From NCBI GenBank assembly GCA_930367205.1, contig OV884015.1, forward strand, positions 35,641,288-35,705,287: 64,000 nt of DNA. The letters run 5' to 3'. This DNA is from Acanthosoma haemorrhoidale (lineage: Eukaryota; Arthropoda; Insecta; Hemiptera; Acanthosomatidae). Of the stretch, positions 1 to 14,078 are shown piece by piece; the stretch's first letter is position 1, and every line of letters begins with the position of its first letter. The position numbers and the translations under genes were made by a program. The notes beneath the pieces were generated by a model, which ran no database searches, was not told the DNA's origin, and worked only from the letters and a program-made list of their open reading frames with translations.

Positions 1-1010
1 TTCTGAAGTAGTCAAACCGAACGAAATTACAGTTACAAGGACTCAAGACCAATGTCATCTACCTCAGTGGGCCTTGTCTAAAGATGTTTTGCCATGGTTT
101 TTATTAATTTAGCAATAATAATCATTCGGGTTTCTTGCTACGCAGTCATTTTTAAATGTAGATCCATGAAACCCGCGAGAGTTATTATGAATTGGACGTG
201 TAATGATGATAGTTTATTTATTAAAAATAAAGGCTTATGACTTCATGGTCACATACTTTTTAAACCGTCTTCTCACTGTTATTGCAACAACATTGTTCGG
301 TAAAATGATCTAGTTTAATCTAGTGAAAAGTTCGTTTGCGCAGGAACGATGTGAGGTCGATTATCACTTAAATATTCTTAATTGAGAGATAAATTTGAGA
401 CCTGTGGAATAAAAAGTTATCATTAACACTTCGATTAAAAAAATTTACTTGTGAATAAAATTTCTTGCTCAAAGCAACAATTTACAAGGGTGTTAAACAA
501 AAACAACTACAGTCTCAAACGGGTTTGCTTAAAGTTACTACAAACTAACTAAAATGGTACTGTTCTCATTTTTTACAAGGTGGTAATATTTTTTATTTGT
601 GTTTTTTTTTTGGTTGTTTACTACCCATTTTATGACTAATATGCTTATTCATTTTTAAGTTCTAAATTTTACGTGAGGAAATGAAATCTTATTATCCAAG
701 CCCCACGTCATTTATTTTGTTAATCGTGGTGTTTAGACTAAATATTGGAGGCAATTAAGTATTATTTACACGTATTTTTTTTATGTATTTAATAGCATTG
801 CATTTTAGGTTTCCTCATGAATTTTATCTGTGATAGTATCAGTCCCTCGCTAGGCATTGTTATGATCTATTGTATGTAATCACTCTTTAAATACCTAAGA
901 TTTAGCATTTTTGAATGTCACTTCCTGCCCATTTGCTCCTTATGTAACATTTAAATAATATTACGTGATTTTTTCACTTTTGAAAATTTTCGTCGTATAT
1001 TTCACAAAAA
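1..1010. other. AT-rich DNA, no feature seen
   Basis: Stops occur in all frames and there are homopolymer runs. I see no gene, repeat match or RNA. Confidence 0.6.
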
Positions 1011-1011
1011 C

Positions 1012-1330
1012 TGGCCGTCCCCGTGGCATGGTGGTTAGCCCGCCGCCTTGTAATTGCGGAGACTCGGGTTAGATCCCGTTCTCGGCAAGGATTATTTCTT
1101 TGGGGGATGGCTCCGGTCGGGGTTGACTCAGCCTCGTGTGGTTAAATGAGTAGCTACTAGCAACTAGAAAATTAACAATACGCTTGAATAAGTAGCCAAT
1201 CCTGTTAACGAAGCTTAATATATGGCTAAGAGGCAACATATAGTACATCACATTAGCACCTCAGTGCCAACTGACAACTAGGGCGTCAAACTTCGGTCAG
1301 TCCTACTTCTGTACGAGGTGTTACGGTTAG
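1012..1330 (+). repeat. tRNA-derived SINE
   Basis: The head has a pol III box A (TGGCATGGTGG, 1,024-1,034) and box B (GGTTAGATCCC, 1,067-1,077) at tRNA-like spacing. An unrelated body follows (GGTCGGGGTTGACTCAGCCT and onward). It lacks a foldable acceptor stem, so it is a SINE rather than a tRNA gene. The body is shared with a minus-strand copy at 41.93-42.06 kb. Confidence 0.7.
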
Positions 1331-2225
1331 GATTTATGCTATTTTTTTAAAATTTTATTTCACAAAAATATGAATGATAGAATCACTTTTATTACTCCCA
1401 CTACTGTCAGTACGAATGTAAATACTCACTTCAATTCGTTTGAGCTACAAATAATCAAACACGGTATGGGTATTTCTAGCCTATGTTAGTATAAGGATAT
1501 TTAAAGCTTAGAGCTGCATTTAAGCATGCGTTACTGTTTATCCTATTGTGTTTACGCCGGACCATTTTCACCCCATTTTTTTTTATTTCAGGACAAAGTC
1601 TTCTATAAATAACAATAACGTTCAGATGCCAAATTAATATGTGGCGAATAAAAAAAACTATCGTATCATAAAAAATGATAATGTAAAATTAAGCATAAAC
1701 CTCTATAAGAAAAAAATAGTTATTGTTTAACTGTTTAGTAAAAGAAGTCTTCGGTGGATTCACATACCAAAAAAACATAAACAAAAAAAACAACAATAAA
1801 CCGTATGTTCACGTAAACACTGATTTTGTGTAAATATTTCCACTGTTTTTTTGGACAGCAATCCTTTATAGAGATATTATAAAAAAGCACATTTACCGAC
1901 TAGCTATTCTAAAATCATCAAATTAATGTCATAGAAATAATCATCTATTGCGTAATAAAAATTTTTAAAGCGTTAATATTTTTATTTTACGACCATCCTA
2001 CCTCTTATTAATCGCACTTAAAATCAAGTATGAAGTAACATCCTGCTTCCCTATTAAAATTTATGTAATTTGTTGTCCATTCCAGTTAGAGGAAGTGAAG
2101 GGGATGTAACCTTTATTCTTAAATGATATTTAGAGTTGTCAGTCATCACATGTTTGGATACACTCCGGACATTAATTCGTACGTTATTGGCGTTCTGAAA
2201 ATTTCAGTAGGTACTTTTTTTATAG

Positions 2226-2316
2226 TTTAACAACTGTATTATGATAAAATTACAATCTGCCTCATCGGGAAATAAGTAATTGTGGTAAATGATCTCATTC
2301 ACACCATATTTCAGTA
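2226..2316 (-). repeat. Dispersed 3'-end-like repeat, copy 1
   Basis: It shares TAAAATTACAATCTGC, AATAAGTAATTGTG and CTCATTCA with copies at 19.11 and 28.80 kb. See the 19.11 kb copy for interpretation. Confidence 0.6.
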
Positions 2317-3188
2317 GATATTAAATAAATAACCCTGTTATAGAAAGGATAAAACCTTGTTTATCTAATGATTTCATTAATTAATAGATAATAAATTGTG
2401 GAAGTAGATTCATAAACTAAGTTTATATTTCTACCAGCTAAGTGAATAGGGCAAGTAAGTACCCAATTTACAAGCTGAGTTCCAAGAGCGAGAGAGAAAT
2501 TTTTATCTGCTAAGCGATGTTTACATAACCGTAAATATGACTGTGGCAAGCGTGAATACGCTAGCTAGATGATTGATGATCGTGAAGCGTGGTTGCGCGT
2601 CTATTAATTTTATACATTCAACCTCCTGATTCCATTGTGTTTTAATAAGCCCATGTTCGTAATAAGTTAATAAGCTCCTCCAGATTCAAAGCTTAGCTAC
2701 TCCTCAGTACATGAAGCATTGACGCTATCTTAAACATCGCTTAAGTTTAACCTCAATCTTGAGAAAATAAAAGTATGAGTTCTTCGTTTACTATTTTTAC
2801 TTTGAATTTGCTTATCAATTAAGTTTGGAAAGTTGTATAACTAATAAATAGATACCCCAAACGTGACTACCCGCAATATTTTAAATTCACAAAGGGCTTG
2901 GGTAGCTTATACATTTTCATGCACATTGTTAAAATAATGTAAACTTTTGTATGGTATGAATTAATCTTGTGTTTAAATTTTGGTCATTTTTTATATATAA
3001 TTAATTCAATTCATGTTTAAATTGTAAATTGGAAAACGATATCGCGAGCCATCAAAAGCTCTTGCGCATTTAAAAAAAGTTATGAGTAGTCGAGGTTGGA
3101 GCGTTCATTTATGAAATATAGCTCACAAACATCCATTCAACTGAATTGTGTAATTAGTTTCAGGAAACAATAATTATAAACAATCCTA

Positions 3189-3431
3189 ATGGTTTTAATT
3201 ACGTCAGATTGTGTCCCCGATGCCGGTTTCGCCTCGCCTACCCAGCTGCGTGAGGTTCACTTGTACAGATCTATGGAGGAAGCTCTTCTTCATGCTTGCC
3301 TATCATCAAAGAATTGCAGGATAATGATGATATTCAATGGGAAATTTCTTAGGCCAAGGTCGGCGGTATCCTTGCTTTTGTGCTCATTTCGTGACGATTG
3401 GATCAAGCTAGAAAAAAAAAAACATTGCTAA
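3189..3431 (+). CDS. Hypothetical ORF in a GC-richer patch ending in an A-run
   Basis: An 80-codon frame (MVLITSDCVPDAGFASPTQL, then HLYRSMEEALLHACLSS) fills a patch of higher G+C. An acceptor-like TTTCAG lies at 3,161-3,166. The patch ends in eleven A, suggesting the tail of a retroposed sequence rather than a gene. No family is recognised. Confidence 0.2.
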   Translation: MVLITSDCVPDAGFASPTQLREVHLYRSMEEALLHACLSSKNCRIMMIFNGKFLRPRSAVSLLLCSFRDDWIKLEKKKHC

Positions 3432-6060
3432 ATGGATGTTCGAACAGTAAAGCTGTCAAGCGTGAAAATAAATGCAAATAGAAAAACTATTTATTTATTA
3501 ATTTTCGTGCACATTTAACAATCAATAGCTTTGAACATAAACAAACTATAAATACTATTTTCAAGACATCCATGTCAACAAACATAATTCATCTTCAAGT
3601 GTTGATCATTATCTGTCATTGTAAATGCATCTTCCTAACCAAATCATTGTCTTACAAAAATATGTATATTTAAGTATTTCCTGTAATTACATGAATCGAA
3701 TATTTTGTCAAATTTCCGCTTTTCTAATTAACAAGAAATGCTCACCCCCTCCAAACAAAAAATGTGACCGGACACTAAAACGTTTCCCGTTTTTAAATGT
3801 TTTTCTGGGTCTTGATATAATATGTGTTTTTACTGTTATATAATTATAGTGAGTCAACTAGTATGGGTATTGAAAAATGTATATTTGACTTCAATGGAAT
3901 CAAAATTTGACAATTGACCAGACTGTGGTCATGGTGTACATCTTAATACTGAGACTTTGTCTCGCCTTGGCACGGCCATATGTGGGTCGGAGGTAAACCA
4001 TTTCGCTTGTGTACATAAACCTTAATTTCGTAAGGTTTACCGCAAGTGACATAACAGCCGATGCTGTATTGAAATTTATAGGATGGAAATGTCAAACGTT
4101 TTGTGTTTTTTAAAAGACGGAGATAAAAACGTATCTGTTCGCTTTGATAGTCATAAGGTGTTACACCCTTTGTAAAATATGCTTGTAGGATAAGTAAATG
4201 AATTTAATTTCATGAAATCAATGTTCACAACAAGGTCTTATAAAAAAAAAAAAAGAATGAGTTTTTGTATTGTGCGTTCAATATTGTTCAATTCAAGATG
4301 TTGTCTCACGCTAATGTTTGGTATTCTTGATATGAAATCTTGGACAAATTGATATATCTTGGGTGTACTGGTAAAAGTAAAAAAGTAATTTGTAAAAAAA
4401 CGTAGTTTGTATAAATTTCCAATTAGCAGGAAAAATTTACAACTCGACTTTGACAATTTTTTTTATAAAGAGTTGGCTTTCATTAAGGACTTACTCACAT
4501 TAACTCATTTTTCTTTATTTTTGACTTGGTCACTTTTTGCAGTACACTCGCGATATTAAGCAAAAAAGCATTCCAAAATTGCTTTGCAGATTCTCTAAAT
4601 TGGTGTCCTATTTATTAAAAATCACTACTTGTTATTTGTAACCCCACTGTTTTCACCATTAACCCAACAAAATCACGTCATAAATAAAGATCTCCCTTGT
4701 TCTTTTGTTTTTTTTCAAAACCGGAAACTGTAATGTTTAGCAGTATTGTAAAACATTGTAAAAAATTTATTTTATATAATTTTGATTAGTGTATCAAATT
4801 AATGATATCGTTATGATCTTGCCTGATTATGAATATGGAAATTATAGTTTGTTTCTTTTAATTTTAAAAACAAAAAGTCAAAAATTAACGTTGTATTCTC
4901 AACTCAAATGGTGTTTTTTTTAGAGCCAGGATATACATGGTAGTTTCGTTTGATACTAAAAATAAAAACAGCCTCATAAAAAATAATAAAGGGTAATTAT
5001 TCGATTACCTAATAATAAAAAATAAGTTTTCATAGTCATGACGAAACCATTTGAATTAGCCCTCGAAGTTGAGTAACACAAATTTTAACTTACTCTAAAA
5101 CCATGACCGGGTGGTAACCTAAATAATTATTTTCCAATAACTAATTTAGTTTTGTTTATTATAAAGTATGACCATACTCCATTTTTTTTAAATATAGATT
5201 TTGCTTTCAATAAATAGTAATTAGAAAATTGTTGAGTATTATACCTTTAACACATAACAAAGCCCAATTTGTGTATTTTATGAATTGCACCCGGCGGTAC
5301 AGGTATTAGCTTTAACTGTACGAGGTTCTCAATCAGGTCATTCTGTTAAGAGTAACTTCATTTGAAGAAATAATTACAGAAATTGGAAGTGGATTCCCGG
5401 TAAAAATGTCCATTATGGACCGCTTTATTATTAATAGCTAACTTTTATTCATTTCTATTTGCATTCAATCAATTACCGTAATGTTACAAAATAGTTAACC
5501 TTTCAAAAAGGTTAATGGCGAACAGACGAGAAAACCCTGGAATAAATTATTGTTGAAAACACCCGGAGCTTTACTATGATAGAAATTATTACTTATTCCC
5601 CACAGAGTCGGTTGGTATAACTGCTGAGTATAGATCAAATACAAATATGTTTTTGTTTTTTTAAACCTAAAGAGCCATAAAACAAAAATAACATGCACTG
5701 GACTTCATGATTTATGTTGATAATCATTAGTCGTGGTATGTAATTATTAATAACCCCCTAATAATAATTATTACCACCAGAATAATGATAGAGAGAGGAC
5801 CAGGATTGAATAGCTTTTGATACTGATAACTAAACTTTTGATAGGGATTGTTCAGCTGGAAGAGCTTCGGAGATCAAAAGGCCCCGGCACACAATATTTT
5901 ATTTGGCTAATAATGACTAAAACAGTGAGATTAAATACCACAACTGTTTTAGTTCAATACTAACTCACAGAATAAAGACTGTACTCTGGTCTTTGAAACA
6001 TTTCGCTCTTGTGACGTTTTTCCGAAGTTTATCCGAAGTAGCTAAAGAGAGTTGCTACTG
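3432..6060. other. AT-rich DNA, no gene seen
   Basis: Only short chance frames. A weak member of the AT-rich repeat family (GGTAGTTTCGTTTGATACTA, AATAATAAAGGGTAATTAT) lies near 4,935-5,045. Confidence 0.5.
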
Positions 6061-6072
6061 ACTTGATTTAGT

Positions 6073-6149
6073 TAGCTGAGATGGTAGAGCACATGGACGG
6101 AGAACAGGAGGTCCCGTGTTTGAGCCCCTGCCATATAACATTTTTTTTT
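6073..6149 (+). repeat. tRNA-like sequence (SINE head or tRNA pseudogene)
   Basis: TAGCTGAGATGGTAGAGCA (from 6,073) is close to the canonical tRNA D-arm/box A, and GTGTTTGAGCCCC (6,116-6,128) resembles box B. A nine-T run (pol III stop) follows at 6,141. The T stem pairs poorly and the acceptor stem does not form, so I do not call a functional tRNA. Confidence 0.55.
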
Positions 6150-6352
6150 CCTTTGACTAATAATTATTATCACTTCGTGGGTATATCAAGTGAACCAAGC
6201 CAGGATTCATTTTTTTTTTTAACCAAGAATAGTCTCCCAAGCCTGATGGCGATAGCTCCAATGGACAATTTAGGGATTAAAAATAGTATTATCCACATCT
6301 GAGTGACGACCACCACGATCCCAGGGCTTTGGTATTATAGCAATAAGGAGAA

Positions 6353-6571
6353 ATGAATAAAAAAGGTGACGTATACTCTAGCAGCAATAAGCCGTTCACT
6401 CCGAGGCCTGCAGATGGGCAACCGCAGGTCGGTCCTCAAACCGCAACATGTCATTACTCAGGTAATAACCTCGCAGCGAATTTTCTTCCGATCCCTCAAA
6501 CAGTTGTTGAGCTTGATAAGGATCGGCGAGTCAAAAACCGTTTATCTGTCGCAAAGTTCCGTTTGTACTGA
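6353..6571 (+). CDS. Hypothetical short ORF downstream of the tRNA-like sequence
   Basis: A 72-codon frame (MNKKGDVYSSSNKPFTPRPA, then GQPQVGPQTATCHYSGNN) lies in a GC-richer patch about 200 bases after the tRNA-like head at 6.07 kb. It may be the body of a retroposon. A second overlapping frame exists, so coding status is doubtful. Confidence 0.15.
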   Translation: MNKKGDVYSSSNKPFTPRPADGQPQVGPQTATCHYSGNNLAANFLPIPQTVVELDKDRRVKNRLSVAKFRLY

Positions 6572-6599
6572 AATTTAGTCCAGTGGATCCATGGACCAA

Positions 6600-9500
6600 T
6601 GGCCAAACATTTCTTGTTTTATTATTCGTGCCATTTTGTACTCCCATTTAAAAAGGTGAGGAGAGATATCCACTTTTGATAAAATCACTTACCAATCAGG
6701 GTTTGATTGAACCTTCATATCTTGAAGCAGTACTAACTGCTAAGCCATGTAAGAGTCATTACCAATTTTTTATAACATTATATCAAAGATTGATTTATTT
6801 TATTATCTATTAGTTTTAGTGACTTTGAAATTTTGCCACTTCATATTTCTTTGTATTAAATCAAGGGGGACAATTTCAACCGGAAACTACGATTTATCTC
6901 TATCGTAAGTAATAGCTTAAGTGTTAATTTCTTTTCTCATCTAGAGATTAGCAATCCATTATTTTTCGTTATTCTATTATTTATTTAAGAATTAAAACTT
7001 TCCTTCATTCAATAAACAAATGCATTCTTTAAAACATTTTTAACCGATACATTCTAGCGAATTAAAAGACGCGGATCGTGAAAACAATCCTCTAATGACA
7101 GGTTATAGCACAGCTCCTATGTACGTAGGAAACTATCAAATTTTTCATCCCGTAAGGAAAGTTTTCTTGGATTGGAGGTTTTCATGCAGAGTCATTCAAT
7201 TTCCGAATGATGAAAATCAATGCTCACAATAGGGGTTTATTGTTCTATTATACATACTATAGAATTCAGCGCTTTTCTTTCTGATTATCGCGTGTCATTT
7301 CTTTGAAATTGAGTGCCATTTCGTCAAAAAAACTTGTTGTCAGTGATACATTTTAGTTATATATTGTTCTGTGGCATACGTGTGATTTCATATCAATGTC
7401 ATAATATTGATGTTTCGTTAAAATAAATTAAAACTTTACATCTAAGTATGTAAGTTTTCAAAAAATTTTTAGATTGATTTTTCATTAGGATTACCGATAG
7501 AATAATGCAATTATGGTATTTTTATCAGTCTTGCACATGCAAATTTAACGTCTCCCTATCACACATCAGTTGTAATTTACATAATTATCCTGCTCTAACA
7601 TTAAAAACTTGTTTTCATTCAATTAAATTAAATAAAGAAAAGATAGGAAACGTGTTATTTATTTATTTTTTAAATTGAGTAGATCCTGCAAGAGCAAAAC
7701 TATTATTATCACATTATCATACACGAATGTGATCATGCTGATGTTTTCCTCAATAAGATATTTTTACCCTCAACAATGAGAAATACATTGTGAATGGTAA
7801 TGGTAGAAAGTGTTCGTTTTTTTTTTATATTCAGAACCCTTACTTATTTAAAGGGAGAGGAATTAATTTACTTAGCCTCAAATGAAACCTCAAATTTAAT
7901 TTCATTTTATGTCAGTTATGGGATTCAGACTCTTCATTACACGTTGTACCGTTAACGTAACCGCTACACGGTATGAGAGTCGTTGAAGATTAAATGCAAG
8001 TGCTGTTGGCAAAAAAAAAACAACCTAAATATAAAATGTTGAGGTACTGATAAAGAAATATCCAAAATTTGGGATCGAGTTCACAAATTCGACGCTGATC
8101 ACTGATGCGGTATTTGTTTGCCGCATTGTCTTTATAGTTCAAAAGCTACGCAGTAAACGTTGAAAGTTGATATAAACCAAATTGATACCATAATTTGTTA
8201 CGATTTTTTTTTAAAAGTTAAATATTCATTTGATTTTAATCATAGACCTTGAGTCAACGGATAATCAGTAATGATTTTTTTTTTTCTTTAATGTCTTTCT
8301 CAGCTTATTTACACCAACCTTTTCTTTTTTGAGCAATTAAAGAAAAGAAAATATTTAAAGAAATAATGAAAATCGTATATATCATTAAAATAACTGGATA
8401 TAGAATACTTAAATATTATTAGAAAAACGAGAGGAATTAATAAACTTAAATATAAATTGCCACTATCTATGAACGGATTAACGAACGCAATCGCAAGAGA
8501 CAAAACCTGCCTCGACCTTCCAGAAGAATATGTTAACCATCTTGTTTCCTTCCGCTGATTAGCATTTTAGTTGTCAAATTATTATTATTTTATATATTAT
8601 ATATATAATTGTTAATAATACACAATAAACTAATTATTGAATATAGCAATTACAAATTAATTTATCTGTTATCAGATGTCCTTCGTGTAGGATCCGCTGC
8701 CTTAACACACTTCATCACGTTTTGTTTAAAAGTTTCGAACTATCTAATTTGATTCAATAACTTATATAGCTTATAAAATATGAAAAAATAAAACATCTGT
8801 TTATGTTAACATTAAAATAAACAACTCAGTTTCATCAGGATATTCTTATAACGTGTGGCAAGTATCATCTGCTTCATCAGTTTTTCCCCTTTGTTTCCGC
8901 TTTTTAGTGCGCCATTTTTTATTATCATCATTTTCCCAATCATTTGCTTGAACCGCATTCGCCACATAATATTTATACAAACGTAGCATTGATGTTACAA
9001 AGTCCACAGTTCAGTTATATTTCGTTGATTAAGCATTTTATTTTTCTAATTCACACGACCTGCTAGATAACTATACCATTGTATTCCTTTGTCTATTTGA
9101 GGTATGCTACGATTAAAGTAGGACTAGATAGAATAAACACGTCAAGCGATTCGTGCTTGTAAATGTCAAGAACTGTTATTGTCATACCTACGGATTATAT
9201 AAACACTAAAAGTGTTGGAATCATATTAAATTATCTGTATTGCAAAACTAGAAACTGGAACAGAACAAGTGGATAAGGATTTTCATGCAAGTTATATATT
9301 ATTTCATCATAGGAAATATATATATGAAACATATGCGTTCAAAATCAGGTTTGATTCATGCGTTTCAAGGTTTGAGACACTTGGTTTCACTATTCAGTAA
9401 TAATCTGAAATGATCCTCTAGTTAGAAAAGGTTTTCAAACTTAATATTAATAAAACCTTTCTATATTTTTTTAACGGTATTTTCTTTTCTTATGGACGTC

Positions 9501-10120
9501 TTCTTAAGGTAAAATGGATGAGTGGTAAACTAATTACTAATTTACAAATAAGTGAAAAATAGTACAACATAGTTCATAGCGAGTTGCTAGTCGCATGCCT
9601 GAGTCACAACCCCCAACTTTGATCCAATTTTGATTTTCTCATATTATCCTACCTTATCGGATTATATTATCTTACCGGAGCCATAGTAGAAGAAGTTAAC
9701 GCCACTTGAACTGGGAGACGAAAAAATCTTCAAATTCGACGGAGTCACCCTAAATATTAAACTATTTTAGACTATAACATAGAACATAGAAATAGTTATA
9801 CATAATAACATAGAAGAATATTCCTAAAAAAAAAAAATGATTCTCAGTTTATGCAGGGTTTTTACTTAACTTCAGACAGATAAACGTGTAGGATGAGTTT
9901 ATATATTAGTTTAACTATTTACAAATAATTAAAAAAAATACAATTGAGTTCATAATTGCTTTGAAATAAATCGATTAAAAAAAATTGTGAGTCTGCTACT
10001 TTTATGATGAAATGAACTGATGGTAAGGTATATTTACTATACCTTATATATAATAATATATACATGATAAATATTTACTCTAATTATTTCATATTTATCT
10101 AAAATATGGACCTATTCAAA
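6600..10120. other. AT-rich DNA, no gene seen
   Basis: No frame above background, and no splice-bounded exon or recognised repeat. A short TATATA-rich tract lies at about 8,590-8,612. Confidence 0.55.
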
Positions 10121-10124
10121 ACGG

Positions 10125-10210
10125 TCCGAGTGATGTGAAGTCCTTGTTGAAACTCTCGCTTTGTAATTGGCAATACCACGTTCAGGAATAGATCCCAGTT
10201 AGTCGGGATT
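10125..10210 (+). repeat. Possible degenerate head of the same SINE
   Basis: CGCTTTGTAATTGGCAAT followed by AATAGATCCCAGTTAGTCGG resembles CGCCTTGTAATTGCGG and TTAGATCCCGTTCTCGG of the SINE at 1.0 kb. Box A is unclear and no body follows convincingly. Confidence 0.35.
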
Positions 10211-13200
10211 GACAGAAATGTTGTTGGACCTTCTACCCTTGGCTACAACTCTGCTCTTCAAAAAAATGTCTATGCAAATCAGAAAGAAAATCTCAAGTTT
10301 TCCGATGTATTTGAAGGCTTGGAGGCCGACTATGTTAAACCTACTTCATTTGCTGGTTCACCCTCAGACCTGTTTCATCGAAGATGAAATCAATTCAACG
10401 CAATATTTGTCGCAATTCGTTTGCCAGCCGAGGGGACGCAACTGTTATCGTGAATACTTCTTCATTGTAACAAGTAATCTAAGGTTATGTAATCCTAACG
10501 GTATACGGTTTGAGAAGGTTCTCTTCTACCACTAGCATTAGTGGGCGATCTAAATTATTTAACGATCCGTTTTCATCTGATAAGGGAGTTTTCGTTTTCT
10601 AGCGAGTCGTTAGCTATCAGTGCTAATTACCAGAGGCATATCTTGAAAGGGAGCAATAAAAAACGAAAGTTTTCGCCGGCTCCATGTTCTATTACTGTCC
10701 GCCCAGACAGGGGATGAGGAAACTGTGAGAAGTGATACTGCGCTGTTTTAGTGAGAGCCTCAAGGTCTGACGGAACTGTGGGTAAATACCTAATTGAACT
10801 GACGAGGATGTACGTGTTTTTACGCGTCATGTTCTCTCCACCTCAGCTATATCAGTCCGTCAGTCATGATCCACATCGTATAACGGCATCCTGGATCCTG
10901 GCTATCAGATACAGATATCCTTGTTTGCAGTTCTTTGCACCGTGGTAAACTGAAAAATACATACTCATTATTAAGTACCGTGACTTTTAAAATATTTCTG
11001 TACAACTTCATGTTTTGATTTGCAACGTCCGTCATGCGGGATGACTGGCAATGTAGAAGGATTTTATATGAGGTTTTATGCACTCAGACCAGGCCTGACT
11101 ACAATAACTGGTGAACCTTATTTACTTATTAGAAGCAAATCGATGGTGAAAGTCATCATCATTCATTATTGATAGCATTTCCAGAGGAGCTTGTATTATT
11201 ACATTTAGTTTCTGCTCATTATTTTTCTCCATAACATTTCAAGTCTTAAAGGCTCATTTCTGTTCTTTAATATAACTATTCATTAGAATTTCAACTACTA
11301 GTACTCGGCGTTTCTAAAAGTTGCATTTAGTTATATTTAATTTCATTGATACGATGATTCAAAATAACCTCCCCTATGCCTCACTGTGAACTCTCGATGC
11401 TCTCAGATACTTCAGATACTGATACAATTCGATGGCTTATGTCTACAGTGGTGCTGGATCTGAGCTCGTGGTTTGCTCTCGGTTCTGGGACAGTTTGATG
11501 TATAAATACCCAATGCCTCATATATGCAATTCGGATTTAGATAGAACTCACCATTATTTTATTTAAGGCGCTAGAAATATCAAAATCAGTGTACGAAATA
11601 TTATTGCTGTCATAGCGTCGTCCTTTTTGGAAATATCGTCAATCCTCGGTTTCGTTTCCACGTTTAAATTTTTAGCCAAACGCGCATAATTTCTGTATTA
11701 TTCGTTCCTCAAGGCTCCAATTGGTAAGCTGTTTTTTCTTGTATGTCATGAACAAAGCACTCGACCATCCGTCCTTAGTAGAAATGTATTTTCCAGTTGT
11801 CCACTAATATCTTAAGAGATACCTTAAGGAAATGGATATTTGTTGTAAATATATTTTCCACATCTCGGAGTTATACGCTGCATATTCGTATAGCTTGCCT
11901 GCGGCAAGTAAGGGTCACTGCAATACAGGATGTGGGATGGTGATAAATGCAACCTGGGCATGAGAAGCGGGCTATGAGTCATGAATGAGTACAGCATTAG
12001 GATTTTCCTTTTTTCTTTTATTTTTTTATCAACTTCTACCTTCTTTTGGAACACAGCCTTTGAGATTTATATGCCCTGTTGTGCGATAGATTTTCAATGT
12101 TGACAATCATGAATCGACAACCCATCTTAGCTGGAAAAACTAAAAAGTAGTTCAGTATTTGTAAATACCCAATCACATATTTTAGAATGAACGATTCATA
12201 CAAAACAGAAATTAAGGTTGCCCATCTAACCTCTGGATTTATTTTTCTTAAATATTTCCGTTTAGATATTTTCACAATATTTTAATGATTGGATTTTTTT
12301 TTCTTTGTTTCTTCATCCCTGTTCATACAAGTTCATATACAGTTCAGTTCTTAAAATTATGTTACTTATTCCTTTGAACAATGCTGCTATTATTAATATT
12401 ACTCTTGAGTAAAGAATCGTTTTTAGAAATCGATTTAGAAAATAACTATATGTTGAATAAGTCATTTGGAATATATATATATATAATTATAAAAATTAAA
12501 TAAAGTTGAAATTTACTCTCTAAGTATGTAGTAATTATTTTACAATAAAGGGTTGAATAATTAACAAGTTATAATATGCTTTTAATATTAACACTTAATA
12601 CACACACATATATGCTAATAAGATTGATAAATTTGCGTCAGGTAATAAAATGTAATTGAATAAAGCCATAATATGACTGTTATGAAAAAATATATAGAAT
12701 ATATATAAAATAGAAAAGGAAGTCCTTGTCTGCATCTATATTTAACTGGCAAACTTTGCGATACTTTAAAAAAGGCAATTAATTAATAAAAAAATATGTA
12801 AGAGGAAATTTACTCCCTGAGTACGTGCTAATTTAATCTACAAATTTATTTAATTAATCCCAATAACTATTATTATAGCTGTTTAACTGTAATTAATGTA
12901 TTACGTCAATAAGTCAAAGATTTATTCACATTATAAATAGTTTACTAAAAATCTTTAATACCTTTGATATAAATGCGATAGATTCAAAAATGGCCTAGAT
13001 CATAACTTTAGCCATATGACCATTTTTAAAGGTTTTATGTGTAACAAAGTAACATTACAACGGTGAGTTGAGCTTAAACCATCAACGGCTTAACAATATA
13101 TTGCGTTATTAACTATTTATGTATTCTAATGTAGCATGAATGTGCTCTAGTTACAAAAATTGGTTTTTCAAGCGAATTTCGAAGATCCGGGATATTTAAA

Positions 13201-13488
13201 AAAATGTTGAATACTTTTTCGCTAATAATAAAGTCAATGTTATGTGTACCACAGCATTATATTTTTGTTGTTATGTTCCAATCAAACGACTAAGATTCTA
13301 AATTAAGTTGCAACTGAACAATTGAATTTCTACTAGGTAATGTGTTCTTCAACGACTAATTCTCTGAAGAAAATCGCTACCGTTTTTTTCTCAAAACTAT
13401 GCCAATGTGACTTAGGTTCATCAAAAATTTAATTTAACTACCACATAATTTATCATACAACAAAAACTTCTGTTGGCTATATTTAATA
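10200..13488. other. Non-coding; weak GC-richer patches
   Basis: Patches at 10.2-10.5 and 10.65-10.95 kb carry frames of up to 108 codons on both strands but no recognisable protein. They may be transposon relics. The rest (11.0-13.5 kb) is AT-rich, with an (AT)n tract at about 12,472-12,486. Confidence 0.45.
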
Positions 13489-13786
13489 CAACAAAAGAAT
13501 AACCCTATACGGAATTTTCAATAAAGGTGGATTTGTTGAAGTTTATTCACTATATTTACCCGGCTACGATGGAAAAAGATTTACCGTCGAGTTAGACGTG
13601 CAATTGCGATTGAAGGGCAAGCCTAGCATGGATGATTATTATTGCATTAGACAGTTGATTGGGGATGAGGCCTTCCTCAGCAGAGGTAATCATCATGTAA
13701 CATGGGAATCATTTTGCCATCTTTACCTGCAAATGATATATAAAAGGAAGAAAATTAATGAACTGAATAAATCGTATAGAACTTGA
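13489..13786 (+). CDS. Hypothetical open frame or exon
   Basis: A frame open from just after a TAA near 13,489 to the stop at 13,786 reads GIFNKGGFVEVYSLYLPGYD, GKRFTVELDVQLRLKGKPSM, DDYYCIRQLIGDEAFLSRG and on. Composition is protein-like and unlike the AT-rich frames around it. An AGAG-GTAATC donor-like site near 13,685 could end an exon there. No start codon context, promoter or family match is evident. It may be an exon of an unseen gene or a transposon relic. Confidence 0.25.
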
Positions 13787-14078
13787 TTTCCGAGAAGATG
13801 AAGTCAAAATACCCGATGCTTCTATAAACTGATGACAAGTCGTTTTCTAGTGATGGCATTAGCTGCTGAATGATACAATCCTGAGCGAATTCCTGCCTTT
13901 AGATGTCCCTAATTATTTTAATAGACAAGCCCTAAGTGGTATGTGTCTTTATTCATAGTTTTCATATTATACGAGGGTGGTCTGAAAAGTTTCCGACCTA
14001 ACAAAGATAAAAGACGTTTTTTCAGAAATTTATTTTTTATTTTTCAACATAGTCTGCTTGTAGCTCTACACACTTCTC

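Noticed and set aside
6073..6149. Functional tRNA gene
   Set aside because: D-arm and box B look right, but the T stem and acceptor stem do not pair, so it is kept only as a tRNA-like repeat.
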